Shown here piece by piece: positions 1 to 8,800 of a DNA stretch of 33,723 nt; positions within the stretch are counted from its first letter, which is position 1; every line of letters begins with the position of its first letter. The translations under genes were made by a program, and so were the position numbers. The notes under the pieces are model-generated. The model was not told where the DNA came from and ran no database searches. It was given only the letters and a program-made list of their open reading frames with translations. Source of the stretch: Planctomycetales bacterium (GTDB lineage Bacteria; Omnitrophota; Gorgyraeia; Gygaellales; Profunditerraquicolaceae); NCBI GenBank assembly GCA_005239725.1, contig SBBM01000045.1, forward strand, positions 1 through 33,723, given 5' to 3'.

Positions 1-674
1 CCCCTGTTCAACAAGAGGTTGCTAAGGTTGAACAGGCAGCAGAGAATCCCCCTGTTCAACAAGAGGTTGCTAAGGTTGAACAGACAGCAGAGAATCCCCC
101 CGTTCAACAAGAGGTTGCTAAGGTTGAGCAGGCAGCAGAGAAAACATTAGGGCCTGATTCAATTTATTATGAAGTGTATGAAGAGAAAAAAGAATATGCG
201 TCTAATCTTAAGTATGTTAACGATTTAGCGAGCATAATATGGCGTATTGACGTTTGGAATATCTCTATGCAATACGGTGCCAAGAGCCCGATTTTTGGAA
301 GAGGATTCGGAGTTTATCCCATATTCACAAAGACCAGAGAAATCGGGGCAAATTCGACGGTTACCCCTACGCATAATCATCTTATCAGTATATTCTATAA
401 ATTGGGCATTGTCGGCTTAAGTTTATTTTTGTTTATTAATGCCTATGTTTTATTGTATGGTTTGCGCTACTTGAAGGAATGTAAAGATAAATTTATTGCT
501 TGTTTTCTCTCGGGTACCTTAGGCAGCTTTGTTTTTTGGCATATTATGGCTTTGTTTTTTGATGCTATAGATTCTCCCCCGACAAGTATTTTTCTATGGG
601 TTTTTATCGGGCTGATATTTGCGGTTGTGGAACTGGATAAGGAATTTCAGCCGGAGATTGGTCAAAATGTTTAA
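1..674 (+). CDS. O-antigen ligase/polymerase-like membrane protein, C-terminal part (5' truncated by window)
   Basis: The frame is open from base 3 to the TAA at 672-674, so the gene begins before the window; the GTG at 174 is only an internal codon. After the 16-residue repeats comes the family's typical extracytoplasmic-loop block: an R-x3-W-like stretch (WRIDVWNISM), GRGFGVYP, then THNHLISIFYKLGIVGLSLF, where the His-Asn and the following transmembrane segment match the Wzy_C/O-antigen ligase (PF04932) pattern. Two or three more membrane helices follow. The repeats would therefore lie in the large periplasmic loop just before the catalytic-type motif. The likely role is polymerisation of glycan repeat units or transfer from undecaprenyl diphosphate, outside the inner membrane. 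A second member of this family lies at 13414-14616. Polymerase or ligase cannot be decided from this fragment. Confidence 0.75.
   Translation, partial: PVQQEVAKVEQAAENPPVQQEVAKVEQTAENPPVQQEVAKVEQAAEKTLGPDSIYYEVYEEKKEYASNLKYVNDLASIIWRIDVWNISMQYGAKSPIFGRGFGVYPIFTKTREIGANSTVTPTHNHLISIFYKLGIVGLSLFLFINAYVLLYGLRYLKECKDKFIACFLSGTLGSFVFWHIMALFFDAIDSPPTSIFLWVFIGLIFAVVELDKEFQPEIGQNV
3..140 (+). repeat. 48-bp coding tandem repeat, about 2.9 copies, open at the left edge
   Basis: Units run 3-50, 51-98 and 99-140 with period 48 and only a few substitutions between copies (for example G/A at 84 and T/C at 101). The period is exactly 16 codons, and the frame matches the downstream ligase-like gene, giving the unit PVQQEVAKVEQAAENP. 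The array continues beyond the window start, so the copy number is unknown. The units are rich in E, K, Q, A and V and are probably helical. Confidence 0.9.
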
Positions 675-795
675 GTTTGCGAAAAGAGGAAAATTTTTAA
701 AGTTTAGGCTTCTGGATGTATATATCATTTTGGTCAGCGGAGCTTATATCCTATGGAGAATACTGGTACTGTTAAAAATCATTACTTTAAAATAA
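667..795 (+). CDS. Possible small membrane ORF, 42 aa
   Basis: An ATG at 667 overlaps the end of the preceding gene and has GGAG about 10 bases upstream. It opens a 42-codon frame to a TAA at 793-795. The peptide is basic at the N terminus (MFKFAKRGKFLKFR) and then has one hydrophobic segment (VYIILVSGAYILWRILVLL). It overlaps the first 43 bases of the next gene in another frame. It could be a translationally coupled small protein, or the true N terminus of the next gene displaced by a frameshift. I do not recognise it; chance is also possible. Confidence 0.3.
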   Translation: MFKFAKRGKFLKFRLLDVYIILVSGAYILWRILVLLKIITLK

Positions 796-2393
796 CTCAT
801 TTGCCGACGTTTATGCTTTTGGTCGGATATCCCGCGTATTGGACGGAGTTATTTTTTATCAATAAACATGACGGTGTAACTTCGTTATCGGCATGGGTAG
901 TGTTTTTATTGCTGGCTATTTTTTTTGCAAAAAATCAGGAAAACTTTTTACGTTCTTTGTTTGAAATGCTGCGGATACAGTGGCGCAGGGGTGGACTTGT
1001 TGGGAATGGTTACTTTATTCTATCGGCATCTGTTATTTCTTTTATTATCCTTTTTGTATGCAGGGTATCGTTGCTTTCGCCGCACTTGTCCCAAGAATTT
1101 GACGCTTTAAATTATCATATTACAATTCCCCGCCAACATCTTATTCTGGGGTCTTTTGGCCATATCCCCTGGTCGGCCGCAGATTTATTCCTTTTGCCTG
1201 TTGACTTCGCGCTTGCCCCATATTGGCTGGCAACAGAACTACCTAATAAGTTTCCGCAGTTTTTATTCCTGCTGGGGCTTTTGGCTATGGCGGTAAATTT
1301 AGTTAAGCGTTTCAGCTCTTCCAATTCTTTAGCTATTTTTATTGTGGTTTCTGCAGTCCTGGGGTCGCATTTTATCGGAATACAGATGGGCACGGCAATG
1401 CTGGATATAGTTATCGCGTATCTGTTCCTGGCAGCGATAGATAGCTTTTTAAACAGGAATATTCTCATGGCCTCGGCTGAATTCGCATTTTTTTTCTGGT
1501 CAAAGCCGTTTATACCTTTACAAACCGTACTCCTTTTTGGGGTGATGGCGCTTATCTTTATTACAGCCAGAATAATCGGATTTGCAAATGTTAAATGGTG
1601 TTTTGGCCGAGTGGTTGGGGCAGCGGAGTTGAGTGGATATGCCAGGATAGCACGGAAGGCCGCAATCCCTTTTATTCTGTTGAGTATGTTTATAGCCGGG
1701 CCATTTATGATAAAATCATTTTTTTGCTCAGGGACGCCTCTTTTTCCTTTTGCGCCGGGTATTTTTGGTTCTGGTGACACAGGGCTACGTGACTCTTTGG
1801 CGGATTCTTCGCAGGCGCATATGAACGCAAAGGATGCCTATGGGTACGGAAAGTCGGGTTTAGATTTTCTGAAACATTTTTGGCTTATAGCGGTTCCGGA
1901 TAGAGGGGTGAATAATCGCTATGATTATCCTCTTGGTTTGAATTACCTTATTTTTTTGGGCCCCTTTATTTATTTACTTTATTCGGCGTTAAGAAAAAAA
2001 GAGTTTACGGTTTTGCCGTTATTTTCAGTTGCCTACTGGCTTCTGTGGTGGTTTGGCTCTCAGCAGTCGCGCTTTCTTTATATCCCTCTGTTATTGATGA
2101 TGATTGCGGTTGTTTCGGAAACAAGGGTACATACGAAAGTATTTTTGGCCGGGATTTTTTTGTCTTTGGTAGTTACCGGAATATCCATATTAAGGGCCAA
2201 TAAAAATGATCTTGGGTTGCGTCCGGGTGAAGTGTTAAGGCCGAAAGACAAAAGGTTGGTAGAGATGAGCCGGGATTATCTGGCGGCAGGGCGTAGCGAT
2301 ACGGTCGCCCTGGATTATTACGATGTTGCGTATGCACGTTTTCCGGTTATGGCTACTGCAGGAGAAATAGGATGGGTCCTAAAAAAGGAATAA
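753..2393 (+). CDS. Multi-pass membrane protein, candidate GT-C-type glycosyltransferase
   Basis: The protein is 546 residues with about ten or more hydrophobic segments. A motif EFDALNYH at residues 115-122 follows an early membrane helix, which is where GT-C (PMT/ArnT-like) enzymes carry their catalytic acidic residue in the first extracytoplasmic loop. A soluble tail follows the last helix from about residue 485. Such enzymes use polyprenyl-phosphate sugars at the outer face of the inner membrane. The ATG at 753 has GGAG about 10 bases upstream. The gene overlaps the following methyltransferase by 22 bases, so they are probably co-translated. The sugar donor and acceptor cannot be read from the sequence, and the GT-C call is by topology and motif only. 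Confidence 0.55.
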   Translation: MENTGTVKNHYFKITHLPTFMLLVGYPAYWTELFFINKHDGVTSLSAWVVFLLLAIFFAKNQENFLRSLFEMLRIQWRRGGLVGNGYFILSASVISFIILFVCRVSLLSPHLSQEFDALNYHITIPRQHLILGSFGHIPWSAADLFLLPVDFALAPYWLATELPNKFPQFLFLLGLLAMAVNLVKRFSSSNSLAIFIVVSAVLGSHFIGIQMGTAMLDIVIAYLFLAAIDSFLNRNILMASAEFAFFFWSKPFIPLQTVLLFGVMALIFITARIIGFANVKWCFGRVVGAAELSGYARIARKAAIPFILLSMFIAGPFMIKSFFCSGTPLFPFAPGIFGSGDTGLRDSLADSSQAHMNAKDAYGYGKSGLDFLKHFWLIAVPDRGVNNRYDYPLGLNYLIFLGPFIYLLYSALRKKEFTVLPLFSVAYWLLWWFGSQQSRFLYIPLLLMMIAVVSETRVHTKVFLAGIFLSLVVTGISILRANKNDLGLRPGEVLRPKDKRLVEMSRDYLAAGRSDTVALDYYDVAYARFPVMATAGEIGWVLKKE

Positions 2394-3031
2394 TCGATTT
2401 TAATCTGCCTCCTGAAGGACTGCTCGAACCCAACGGCCCTGATGACCCTCTTATATATTACTACAAACCATTAATCGGAAGGTTCTACCGTGCCAGGGTT
2501 AAGCAGGCGCTTTCGCTTCTGGAGCCCCCTTACGGCGCTGTGCTTGAAATAGGTTATGGCAGCGGTATTTTGATGCCTACATTAGCCTCTATTAGCAGCG
2601 ACGTTTCGGGCATAGACTTTATTTCCGATCCCCGGTCAGTCGGGGAGAGGCTGGCTAAAATAGGGGTTAAGGTTCATTTGAAGAAAGCAGATGCCTGTGC
2701 ATTGGATTATCCACGGGAAAATTTTGACCTTATTGTTGCCATCTCGGTCATTGAGCATGTTAAGGATGTGCGTGGTTTGGTAAGGGCAGTTTTTACGCTC
2801 TTACGTTCGGGAGGGCATTTTCTGGTTGGTGTGCCGAAAGTCGGCGGTTTTATGGATATGGCGTTCAGGATGATAGGTTATCGCGGAATAGAAAGGCATC
2901 ATGTTACCGGTTATCATGAATTTCTTGGTACTTCAAAGGAATTGTTCAGGGTGAAGCATCTTACCCATATGCCTTCATGGATGCATCCTTCATTGGCGTG
3001 GTACTATAACATACTTCTTACGAAAAATTGA
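2372..3031 (+). CDS. Class I SAM-dependent methyltransferase
   Basis: The protein is 219 residues. Motif I of the SAM-binding Rossmann fold is VLEIGYGSG (57-65), an acidic residue sits at the end of strand 2 (GID, 80-82), and FDLIVAISVIEHV (118-130) is the post-II/motif IV region typical of Methyltransf_11/23. The start at 2372 overlaps the upstream membrane protein by 22 bases and has AGGAG 8-10 bases before it. In a glycan locus the expected job is O-methylation of a sugar or of a lipid-linked intermediate in the cytoplasm. The acceptor is not identifiable. Confidence 0.75.
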   Translation: MGPKKGIIDFNLPPEGLLEPNGPDDPLIYYYKPLIGRFYRARVKQALSLLEPPYGAVLEIGYGSGILMPTLASISSDVSGIDFISDPRSVGERLAKIGVKVHLKKADACALDYPRENFDLIVAISVIEHVKDVRGLVRAVFTLLRSGGHFLVGVPKVGGFMDMAFRMIGYRGIERHHVTGYHEFLGTSKELFRVKHLTHMPSWMHPSLAWYYNILLTKN

Positions 3032-3038
3032 TACGGAT

Positions 3039-4469
3039 ATGGCTAAAAAAACAATAACAATGAACAGGCAGGGATACTTTAATTCTGTTGCTCTGGAAAG
3101 GGCGCAATGGCGCAGGAAAGCGGCTTATTTTCATAGTGAATTCAGAAGATATATCAAATTCCTTATACCAGAAGGGAGCTCAGTATTGGAAATAGGCTGC
3201 GAAATGGGAGAACTTCTGGCCTCGCTTAAACCGAGGCGGGGGGTTGGCCTGGATCCCAGCAGCAAATTACTTGAGATGGGGAGGAAAAATTTCCCCGGCC
3301 TCGAATTTCGCGAAGGGGATATGGACAATCTTGATAAGCTCGGAATTCAGGAGACCTTTGATTACATACTTATCAATAACGTCATAGGCTATGTCGGGGA
3401 TATTCAAAATTCTTTTTTGATGTTACGCAAATTTTGCCGCCCCGATACAAGAATTTTGGTTGTTTATTATAATTACTTCTGGGAACCTGCCTTGAAGTTT
3501 GCAGAGATGCTCCGATTGCGTATGTGGCGTCCGCCACAGCATTGGTTTTCCAGCCGCGATATTGAAAATTTCCTTTATATTGCTGATTTTGAGGTCATAA
3601 AGAAAAAGAATTATTTCCTGTTACCTTTTCGCATCCCGCTTATTTCCTGGTTGCTAAACACTTTTTTTGCGAATGTTTCCATATTCCGTAAACTTTCCCT
3701 GATACAGTTGTTAATTGCCCGTATTCCGCATACGTCAGGGCATCCTGATGATATTACCTGTTCGGTTATTGTGCCGTGCCGCAATGAAAAGGGAAATATC
3801 GAACAGGTTGTTTTGCGTACTCCGGGAATGGGCAAGAGTACGGAGATTATTTTTATTGAAGGGCATTCACAAGACGGGACATTAGCCGAGTGCCAAATGG
3901 TGAAGGATAAGTATAGAGATAAAAACATAAAGGTCTTTGTCCAGGACGGCAAGGGCAAAGGGGATGCTGTGCGCAAGGGTTTTTCCCATGCCTCCGGGGA
4001 TGTCCTGATGATACTTGACGCGGACTTAACTGTTCCGGCCGAAGAGCTGCCAAAATTTTTTAATGCGCTGATCTCCGGTAAGGGGGAATTTATAAACGGG
4101 ACGCGCCTGGTTTATGAAATGGAAGAAGGGGCGATGCGGTTTCTTAATGTACTCGGGAATAAATTTTTTAGTTGTATGTTTACATTTTTACTGGAGCAAT
4201 ACATAAAAGATACGCTTTGCGGCACAAAGGTCCTTTGGCGCAGGGATTATGAAAGGATAGCAAAAGGGAGGGAATATTTCGGCGATTTCGACCCGTTCGG
4301 GGATTTTGATCTTTTATTCGGGGCAGCAAAGTTAAACCTCAAAATCATTGAAATTCCCGTTCATTACCGGGAGCGTACTTACGGTTCTACGCAGATACAG
4401 CGTTTTCGGCACGGACTGCTCTTGTTGAAAATGACGCTTTTGGCTATGAACAAGATAAAATTTGTATGA
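3039..4469 (+). CDS. Fusion protein: SAM methyltransferase + GT2 glycosyltransferase
   Basis: The 476-residue product has two domains. Residues about 1-200 are a class I methyltransferase with VLEIGCEMG at 49-57 and FDYILINNVIGYV at 107-119. Residues about 240-476 are a family 2 (DPM1-like) glycosyltransferase opening with CSVIVPCRNE (241-250) and carrying the metal-binding DAD in ILDADLTV (325-332). A hydrophobic linker at about 192-228 joins them and may touch the membrane. The two activities are probably coupled on one lipid-linked glycan, for example sugar transfer followed by methyl capping. The gene follows the preceding methyltransferase by 7 bases and overlaps the next gene by ATGA. 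One uninterrupted frame and two complete domains argue against a sequencing artefact. Confidence 0.75.
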   Translation: MAKKTITMNRQGYFNSVALERAQWRRKAAYFHSEFRRYIKFLIPEGSSVLEIGCEMGELLASLKPRRGVGLDPSSKLLEMGRKNFPGLEFREGDMDNLDKLGIQETFDYILINNVIGYVGDIQNSFLMLRKFCRPDTRILVVYYNYFWEPALKFAEMLRLRMWRPPQHWFSSRDIENFLYIADFEVIKKKNYFLLPFRIPLISWLLNTFFANVSIFRKLSLIQLLIARIPHTSGHPDDITCSVIVPCRNEKGNIEQVVLRTPGMGKSTEIIFIEGHSQDGTLAECQMVKDKYRDKNIKVFVQDGKGKGDAVRKGFSHASGDVLMILDADLTVPAEELPKFFNALISGKGEFINGTRLVYEMEEGAMRFLNVLGNKFFSCMFTFLLEQYIKDTLCGTKVLWRRDYERIAKGREYFGDFDPFGDFDLLFGAAKLNLKIIEIPVHYRERTYGSTQIQRFRHGLLLLKMTLLAMNKIKFV

Positions 4470-5263
4470 AAATCTTCCAGTGGCTGAAGTTGCCGGAGCT
4501 GCGCCGGGCCGATGATCTGGACAGTCGGGCATTAACGCTCCTGCATAAAGGCATAATTCTGCGAAAACAGTTTATAAAAAGGCTTTATCGCGATTGGTAT
4601 GGGGCATTCAAGAAAACCGCGGATGATTTTCCTGGCGGGGCATACATCGAATTAGGCAGCGGCGGGGGATTTTTAAAACAGGTTATAAAGCGGGTTGCTA
4701 CTTCGGATATCCTTTTTCTCCCGGGAACGGACCTGAACTTTTCCGCTTTTAGTATGCCCTTTAAGGAGGGATCGGTCAGTTGTTTCTTTATGCTCGATGT
4801 TCTGCATCATGTTAATGACCCTGCGGCACTTTTTAAGGAAATGGGCAGATGCCTTAAAAACGGGGGAAAAATTATTATGATTGAGCCGGCAAACACATTA
4901 TGGGCAAGATTTGTGTGGAAATATCTTCATCCGGAAGATTTCGACCCTTCTACGGGGTGGGGTCTGGGTGCGGGCAGCGACCCCTTACGGTGCGCAAACA
5001 GCGCTATCCCCTGGATAATATTTTCTCGTGACAGGAAAAAATTCGAGAAGGATTTCCCAGGGTTAAAAGTAAGTAATGTTAGGTACCATACGCCTTTACG
5101 TTACCTGGGCGGAGGCGGGATCGGTATGCGGCAGATTCTTCCGTCATTTTCGTATAATATAGTCAAGGCCGCGGAATTCATTTTATCGCCTTTTAATGCG
5201 TTTTTGGGGATGTTTATGACGGTTGAAATTGAGAAAAGCAGTGTTAAGAATGAAAATGGATAA
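4466..5263 (+). CDS. SAM-dependent methyltransferase (Methyltransf_11 type)
   Basis: The 265-residue protein has a glycine-rich SAM loop, IELGSGGGFLKQ, and the Methyltransf_11 block PFKEGSVSCFFMLDVLHHV followed by LKNGGKIIMIEP. The start ATG overlaps the upstream TGA as ATGA, which suggests translational coupling to the methyltransferase-GT2 fusion. It is the third methyltransferase domain within 3 kb, so the glycan or its carrier is probably methylated at more than one position. A hydrophobic stretch lies near the C terminus. The substrate is not identifiable. Confidence 0.7.
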   Translation: MKIFQWLKLPELRRADDLDSRALTLLHKGIILRKQFIKRLYRDWYGAFKKTADDFPGGAYIELGSGGGFLKQVIKRVATSDILFLPGTDLNFSAFSMPFKEGSVSCFFMLDVLHHVNDPAALFKEMGRCLKNGGKIIMIEPANTLWARFVWKYLHPEDFDPSTGWGLGAGSDPLRCANSAIPWIIFSRDRKKFEKDFPGLKVSNVRYHTPLRYLGGGGIGMRQILPSFSYNIVKAAEFILSPFNAFLGMFMTVEIEKSSVKNENG

Positions 5264-6878
5264 TTCATACAACCTCTTATCTGCGCATAGGCTCTATTTT
5301 AGGATATTCTTGGGTTTGGCGATACTTTACATATTGTTCCAGATAAAACCCGGGACAACCCTTACCGGTAGTATCTATGCCGGAGATGATCAGAGTTACT
5401 ATGGGCATACAGCGTCTCTTGTCAATGACCTCGATTTTGATTTTTCCAATAACGAAGTATTCAGTGCTTTCGGAGTGTCTCCGGTTACGGGCAAGATCAT
5501 ACTCGCCCAACCCATCGGTACATCGCTACTTCTTTCCCCGTTTTATGCCGCAGCTAAGCCTTTTGTGTTGTTGGTAGATTTTCTCACACAGCAACCTTTT
5601 AATCAAAGGCATCCGGTATTTTTTATGTTTATGTCGGTGGGTATCCTTCTTTACGCGTATATCGGCGGCTACCTATTGCTTAAGGCGCTTTTTCTTTTAA
5701 AATTCAACCAGAAAGTTTCGGTCGTATCGGTTATTGCGGTAATGTGGGGTAGTATGCTCCCGGTCTATATCTTCAGGCGTCCGATATTTTCGCATGTCCC
5801 GGAATTTTTTATACTCTCATTAATTATATACCTTATGCTTAAATGGCAGATGGATAAATCTTTGAGCCTGCAACAGGTAATAATTTTTGGGATTATGGCG
5901 GGCGCTATGCTGATAACCCGTTGGTATGCTGTTAATATATTTTTTCTTATCTTATGCTACCTTTTTACCCATAAAATCATCCCGTCCGGATTTAAAAATG
6001 GGGTATTCATTTTATTGCTTTTTGCATTGTCGGCATTTACGGTTTTCTTTTTTACCCAGGGTTTGGCCTGGAAGGCATATGTTGGAGGGTATTTTAGCCT
6101 GCCGTACAATCCGGATAAAATCGAAGGGACAAGGCCGATAGCGGATTTTCTTTCCGTACAAAGTATAAAGAATGTCGTCCATATTTTTGTCGGCCTTGAT
6201 TGGGGGATGCTGTATACGATGCTGCCCGTACTCATAGGTCTGGCAGGATTTTTTATTTTTAGCTTTTTAAGGATATCGGGCAACATTCGAGTTGATAGAA
6301 TGATTTACCTGGTAGTTTTTGCTTTTCAGTTTTTCATTGTTATAAAGCTCGGGCTTCCTGGATGCTTTTATGGTTTCCGCCACCTGCTTGCCCTTGTGCC
6401 TTTTAGTTGTTTTGGGCTGGCAGCCATTTTCGGGCGGATTTCATCGGGAAAAGAAAACCGCATGAAATGGATATGGTTGTTTGTTGCCATTGTGCTTGTT
6501 TTTAATTTTTTGCTTATCCTTCCTTTTGAGCGGTCCGAATCCACTTCGTTGCAATATGGCCCATCCTCTATGGGCGGTGTCGGGTGGGTTAATAATACGT
6601 ACATCATTAAGGCGCTCACGCTTTATTTCTCCTTGCCGCCAAAAAACCTCCTCGGGTTATTTTCGCGAAATTTTCTGGGGCAGTATGTCCTGGGCGGCAT
6701 TTACCTGTTTTCAAAGGATATCTTTATAAAAATAGTATCCATGGGTAACGGTATCCAGTATTTTGCCCTGGATTCGCTCGACAAAATTATTGTCCTCTTA
6801 TATCCTCCGCTTGCCGTATCAATGCTTGTGTGTCTATATATTTTCTTGAACCGTTTCATAAAAATCAGAGGGAGATAG
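5250..6878 (+). CDS. Multi-pass membrane protein, candidate GT-C glycosyltransferase
   Basis: The protein is 542 residues from the ATG at 5250, which overlaps the upstream gene by 14 bases. A TTG at 5223 would add nine residues but has no better ribosome site. After the first helix comes AGDDQSYY (44-51), an acidic pair in the first loop as seen in GT-C enzymes. It is followed by LAQPIGTSLLLSPFYAAAKP and at least ten membrane helices. A polyprenyl-linked sugar transferase working at the outer face of the membrane is the best guess. There is no soluble C-terminal domain. The substrate is unknown. Confidence 0.6.
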   Translation: MKMDNSYNLLSAHRLYFRIFLGLAILYILFQIKPGTTLTGSIYAGDDQSYYGHTASLVNDLDFDFSNNEVFSAFGVSPVTGKIILAQPIGTSLLLSPFYAAAKPFVLLVDFLTQQPFNQRHPVFFMFMSVGILLYAYIGGYLLLKALFLLKFNQKVSVVSVIAVMWGSMLPVYIFRRPIFSHVPEFFILSLIIYLMLKWQMDKSLSLQQVIIFGIMAGAMLITRWYAVNIFFLILCYLFTHKIIPSGFKNGVFILLLFALSAFTVFFFTQGLAWKAYVGGYFSLPYNPDKIEGTRPIADFLSVQSIKNVVHIFVGLDWGMLYTMLPVLIGLAGFFIFSFLRISGNIRVDRMIYLVVFAFQFFIVIKLGLPGCFYGFRHLLALVPFSCFGLAAIFGRISSGKENRMKWIWLFVAIVLVFNFLLILPFERSESTSLQYGPSSMGGVGWVNNTYIIKALTLYFSLPPKNLLGLFSRNFLGQYVLGGIYLFSKDIFIKIVSMGNGIQYFALDSLDKIIVLLYPPLAVSMLVCLYIFLNRFIKIRGR

Positions 6879-6879
6879 G

Positions 6880-8784
6880 ATGAACTTTATTCAATTCGGG
6901 ATGTTCTTCGCATATTGTTTATCCGTATTTTTTCTGGGTTCCTATATATATAACATTCTGTCAGGGAAGAATAGCGCATTGGTGATGAATAAAGGCGTTT
7001 ATTTGGGGGAAACGCTTTTATTGGGGAGTATAGTATTATCAGGCGAGCTGTTATTGCTTTCGTTTGTTGGACTCTATAATACCTTTTGTTTGTGGTTTGT
7101 TGTTTTATTGAATTATGGTTTTCTTTTATGCAGGAGTTTGAGAAGGCAGATAAGGGAGGTTTTATTTATTCCGTTGCATTTAGATCTTCCCAGGGCCGCG
7201 TTTATCGCCCTGGTCGGGATATTGGCTTTCAGGAATTCATATTTTATGTTTGACGTTGATTCCATATCGACTTACCTGTTTACCCAAAAACTATGGCTTG
7301 CGTCCGGTTCGAGTCTTACCGGAGGGGCGGGGACAGATGTGCGTGTGTTCCTGCCGCAGTTCGATAATTTACCGTCGAGTTTGGGGCTTTCGGTATTTCC
7401 TCAGGAGACCCTTTTCCCGCAGCTGATAAATTTATTCTGGCGGCTTGTTGTTCTTTTGCTTGTTTTCGGATACGCCAGCTGGCGTTTCGGTTCCTATGGC
7501 GGGTTGGCGGCTGTTATGTTTGTTATTTTTGACAGCCATTTCTTTTATTCCGGGGCAAATAGCTGGGTTTTGATAAATTCCGCCCTGATCGCGCTTTTGT
7601 TCTGTTCTGCCTATAACTTTTGGGAAGGAAGGGCCAGGGATAGCGGATTTCGTTTTCTTCTGGGACTGGTCTTTTCGGCTCAACTAATGGCTAACAAATA
7701 CCAAATGGCATATTTTTATTTTTTTATAACCACAGTTGCTTTCTTCATTCAACCGGACACTGCCAAAAGGTTTAGCGGCATGGTGAAAGATAAAAAATAT
7801 TTTTTTGCATTTTTGGCGGCGTTTTTTATTATGTTGTTATGGTTTCTCAAAAACTTTTTGGTCACAGGTTTGCCGAGTTTTCCGCTCCTGGCTGGAAAAA
7901 CCGGCGCCTTTGGCTGGTCATCTGAACAGGGGAATATTTTTGTCGAGTTATTTGGCGGCATAAGCCCGGCGCTTTTTATAAAATATATGAATTATTTCTT
8001 TATCTGGCCGGGGGTGAACCCCGCAAAATATATCGCCCTGGGGATGTCCTTTTTGCCGTTGCTTTTTTTATTGGATTTTGTCAGGAAAAATAAAGCGAAG
8101 AACGGTTTTATCGAATTATGCTACTGGATGGGGCTATGCGTATTGGCTGTAATGAGTATATGCCTTGCCAGCCATCAGGACCCGCGATATTACCGTTATC
8201 CGATAGCTATTTTTTCTTTCTCGGCAGTATTTTTGGTGCATTACATTTGCGCGAGTTTATTGAATATAAAAAGGGGGATATTAATTTGGCCGTTCGTTTT
8301 ATTAATGGCTCTGCCGGGGTATAAGATCATTTTTCAGGGCGGCGGGAGTTTTAATCGTCCTACCATAAATGAAAATATTGAGGTATTGTTTAATAGGATC
8401 CATACGGATTACGCCATACGCAAGCATTATCCGCAGGTGCCGTTTATTATCTCAACCATAGAAAAGGAAAAGGATAAATTTGAGAAAGCTGCCTGGGACA
8501 TGGGAAAGGGAGTAAATTTTCCGGCATTTTTCTTGCCAATAAAGCCACAGGTATCGCTCTGGCTTACTACGCTTATTAAGTGGGATTCTTATGCGGATGA
8601 AAGTCTTATCAGTGCTGACCTGGAGAAATCCGGCATTGAGTGGGTCGGGACAACCAGGGATGAAAAGTTTGTCTTTTTGCCTGCCGATGAATATGCCTCC
8701 ATTGCAGCAAAATATGAGCGCAGGCCGAAGAAGATATTCTACGATTACAATTTTCCCCAAGAGCTTTCGGTGATACGGTATTAA
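6880..8784 (+). CDS. Large multi-pass membrane protein, GT-C-like
   Basis: The protein is 634 residues with about twelve hydrophobic segments and a soluble C-terminal tail from about residue 500. The loop after an early helix carries FMFDVDSISTYL (122-133), with two aspartates in the position where GT-C enzymes keep catalytic acids. It is followed by PQETLFPQLINLFW, which resembles in layout the matching stretch of the 753-2393 protein (PNKFPQFLFLLG). The start is well supported by GGGAG about 7 bases before the ATG. It begins one base after the upstream stop codon. Function is inferred only from topology and locus. Confidence 0.55.
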   Translation: MNFIQFGMFFAYCLSVFFLGSYIYNILSGKNSALVMNKGVYLGETLLLGSIVLSGELLLLSFVGLYNTFCLWFVVLLNYGFLLCRSLRRQIREVLFIPLHLDLPRAAFIALVGILAFRNSYFMFDVDSISTYLFTQKLWLASGSSLTGGAGTDVRVFLPQFDNLPSSLGLSVFPQETLFPQLINLFWRLVVLLLVFGYASWRFGSYGGLAAVMFVIFDSHFFYSGANSWVLINSALIALLFCSAYNFWEGRARDSGFRFLLGLVFSAQLMANKYQMAYFYFFITTVAFFIQPDTAKRFSGMVKDKKYFFAFLAAFFIMLLWFLKNFLVTGLPSFPLLAGKTGAFGWSSEQGNIFVELFGGISPALFIKYMNYFFIWPGVNPAKYIALGMSFLPLLFLLDFVRKNKAKNGFIELCYWMGLCVLAVMSICLASHQDPRYYRYPIAIFSFSAVFLVHYICASLLNIKRGILIWPFVLLMALPGYKIIFQGGGSFNRPTINENIEVLFNRIHTDYAIRKHYPQVPFIISTIEKEKDKFEKAAWDMGKGVNFPAFFLPIKPQVSLWLTTLIKWDSYADESLISADLEKSGIEWVGTTRDEKFVFLPADEYASIAAKYERRPKKIFYDYNFPQELSVIRY

Positions 8785-8800
8785 AAATACCGTCCTAATC

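Noticed and set aside
1-140. Regularly spaced repeats that might suggest a CRISPR array
   Set aside because: There are no unique spacers between units; the 48-base units abut directly and are an open coding frame continuous with the ligase-like gene.
1115-1780. 221-codon minus-strand open frame
   Set aside because: It lies wholly antisense to the membrane protein at 753-2393, has no family motifs and reads as low-complexity shadow translation of hydrophobic codons.
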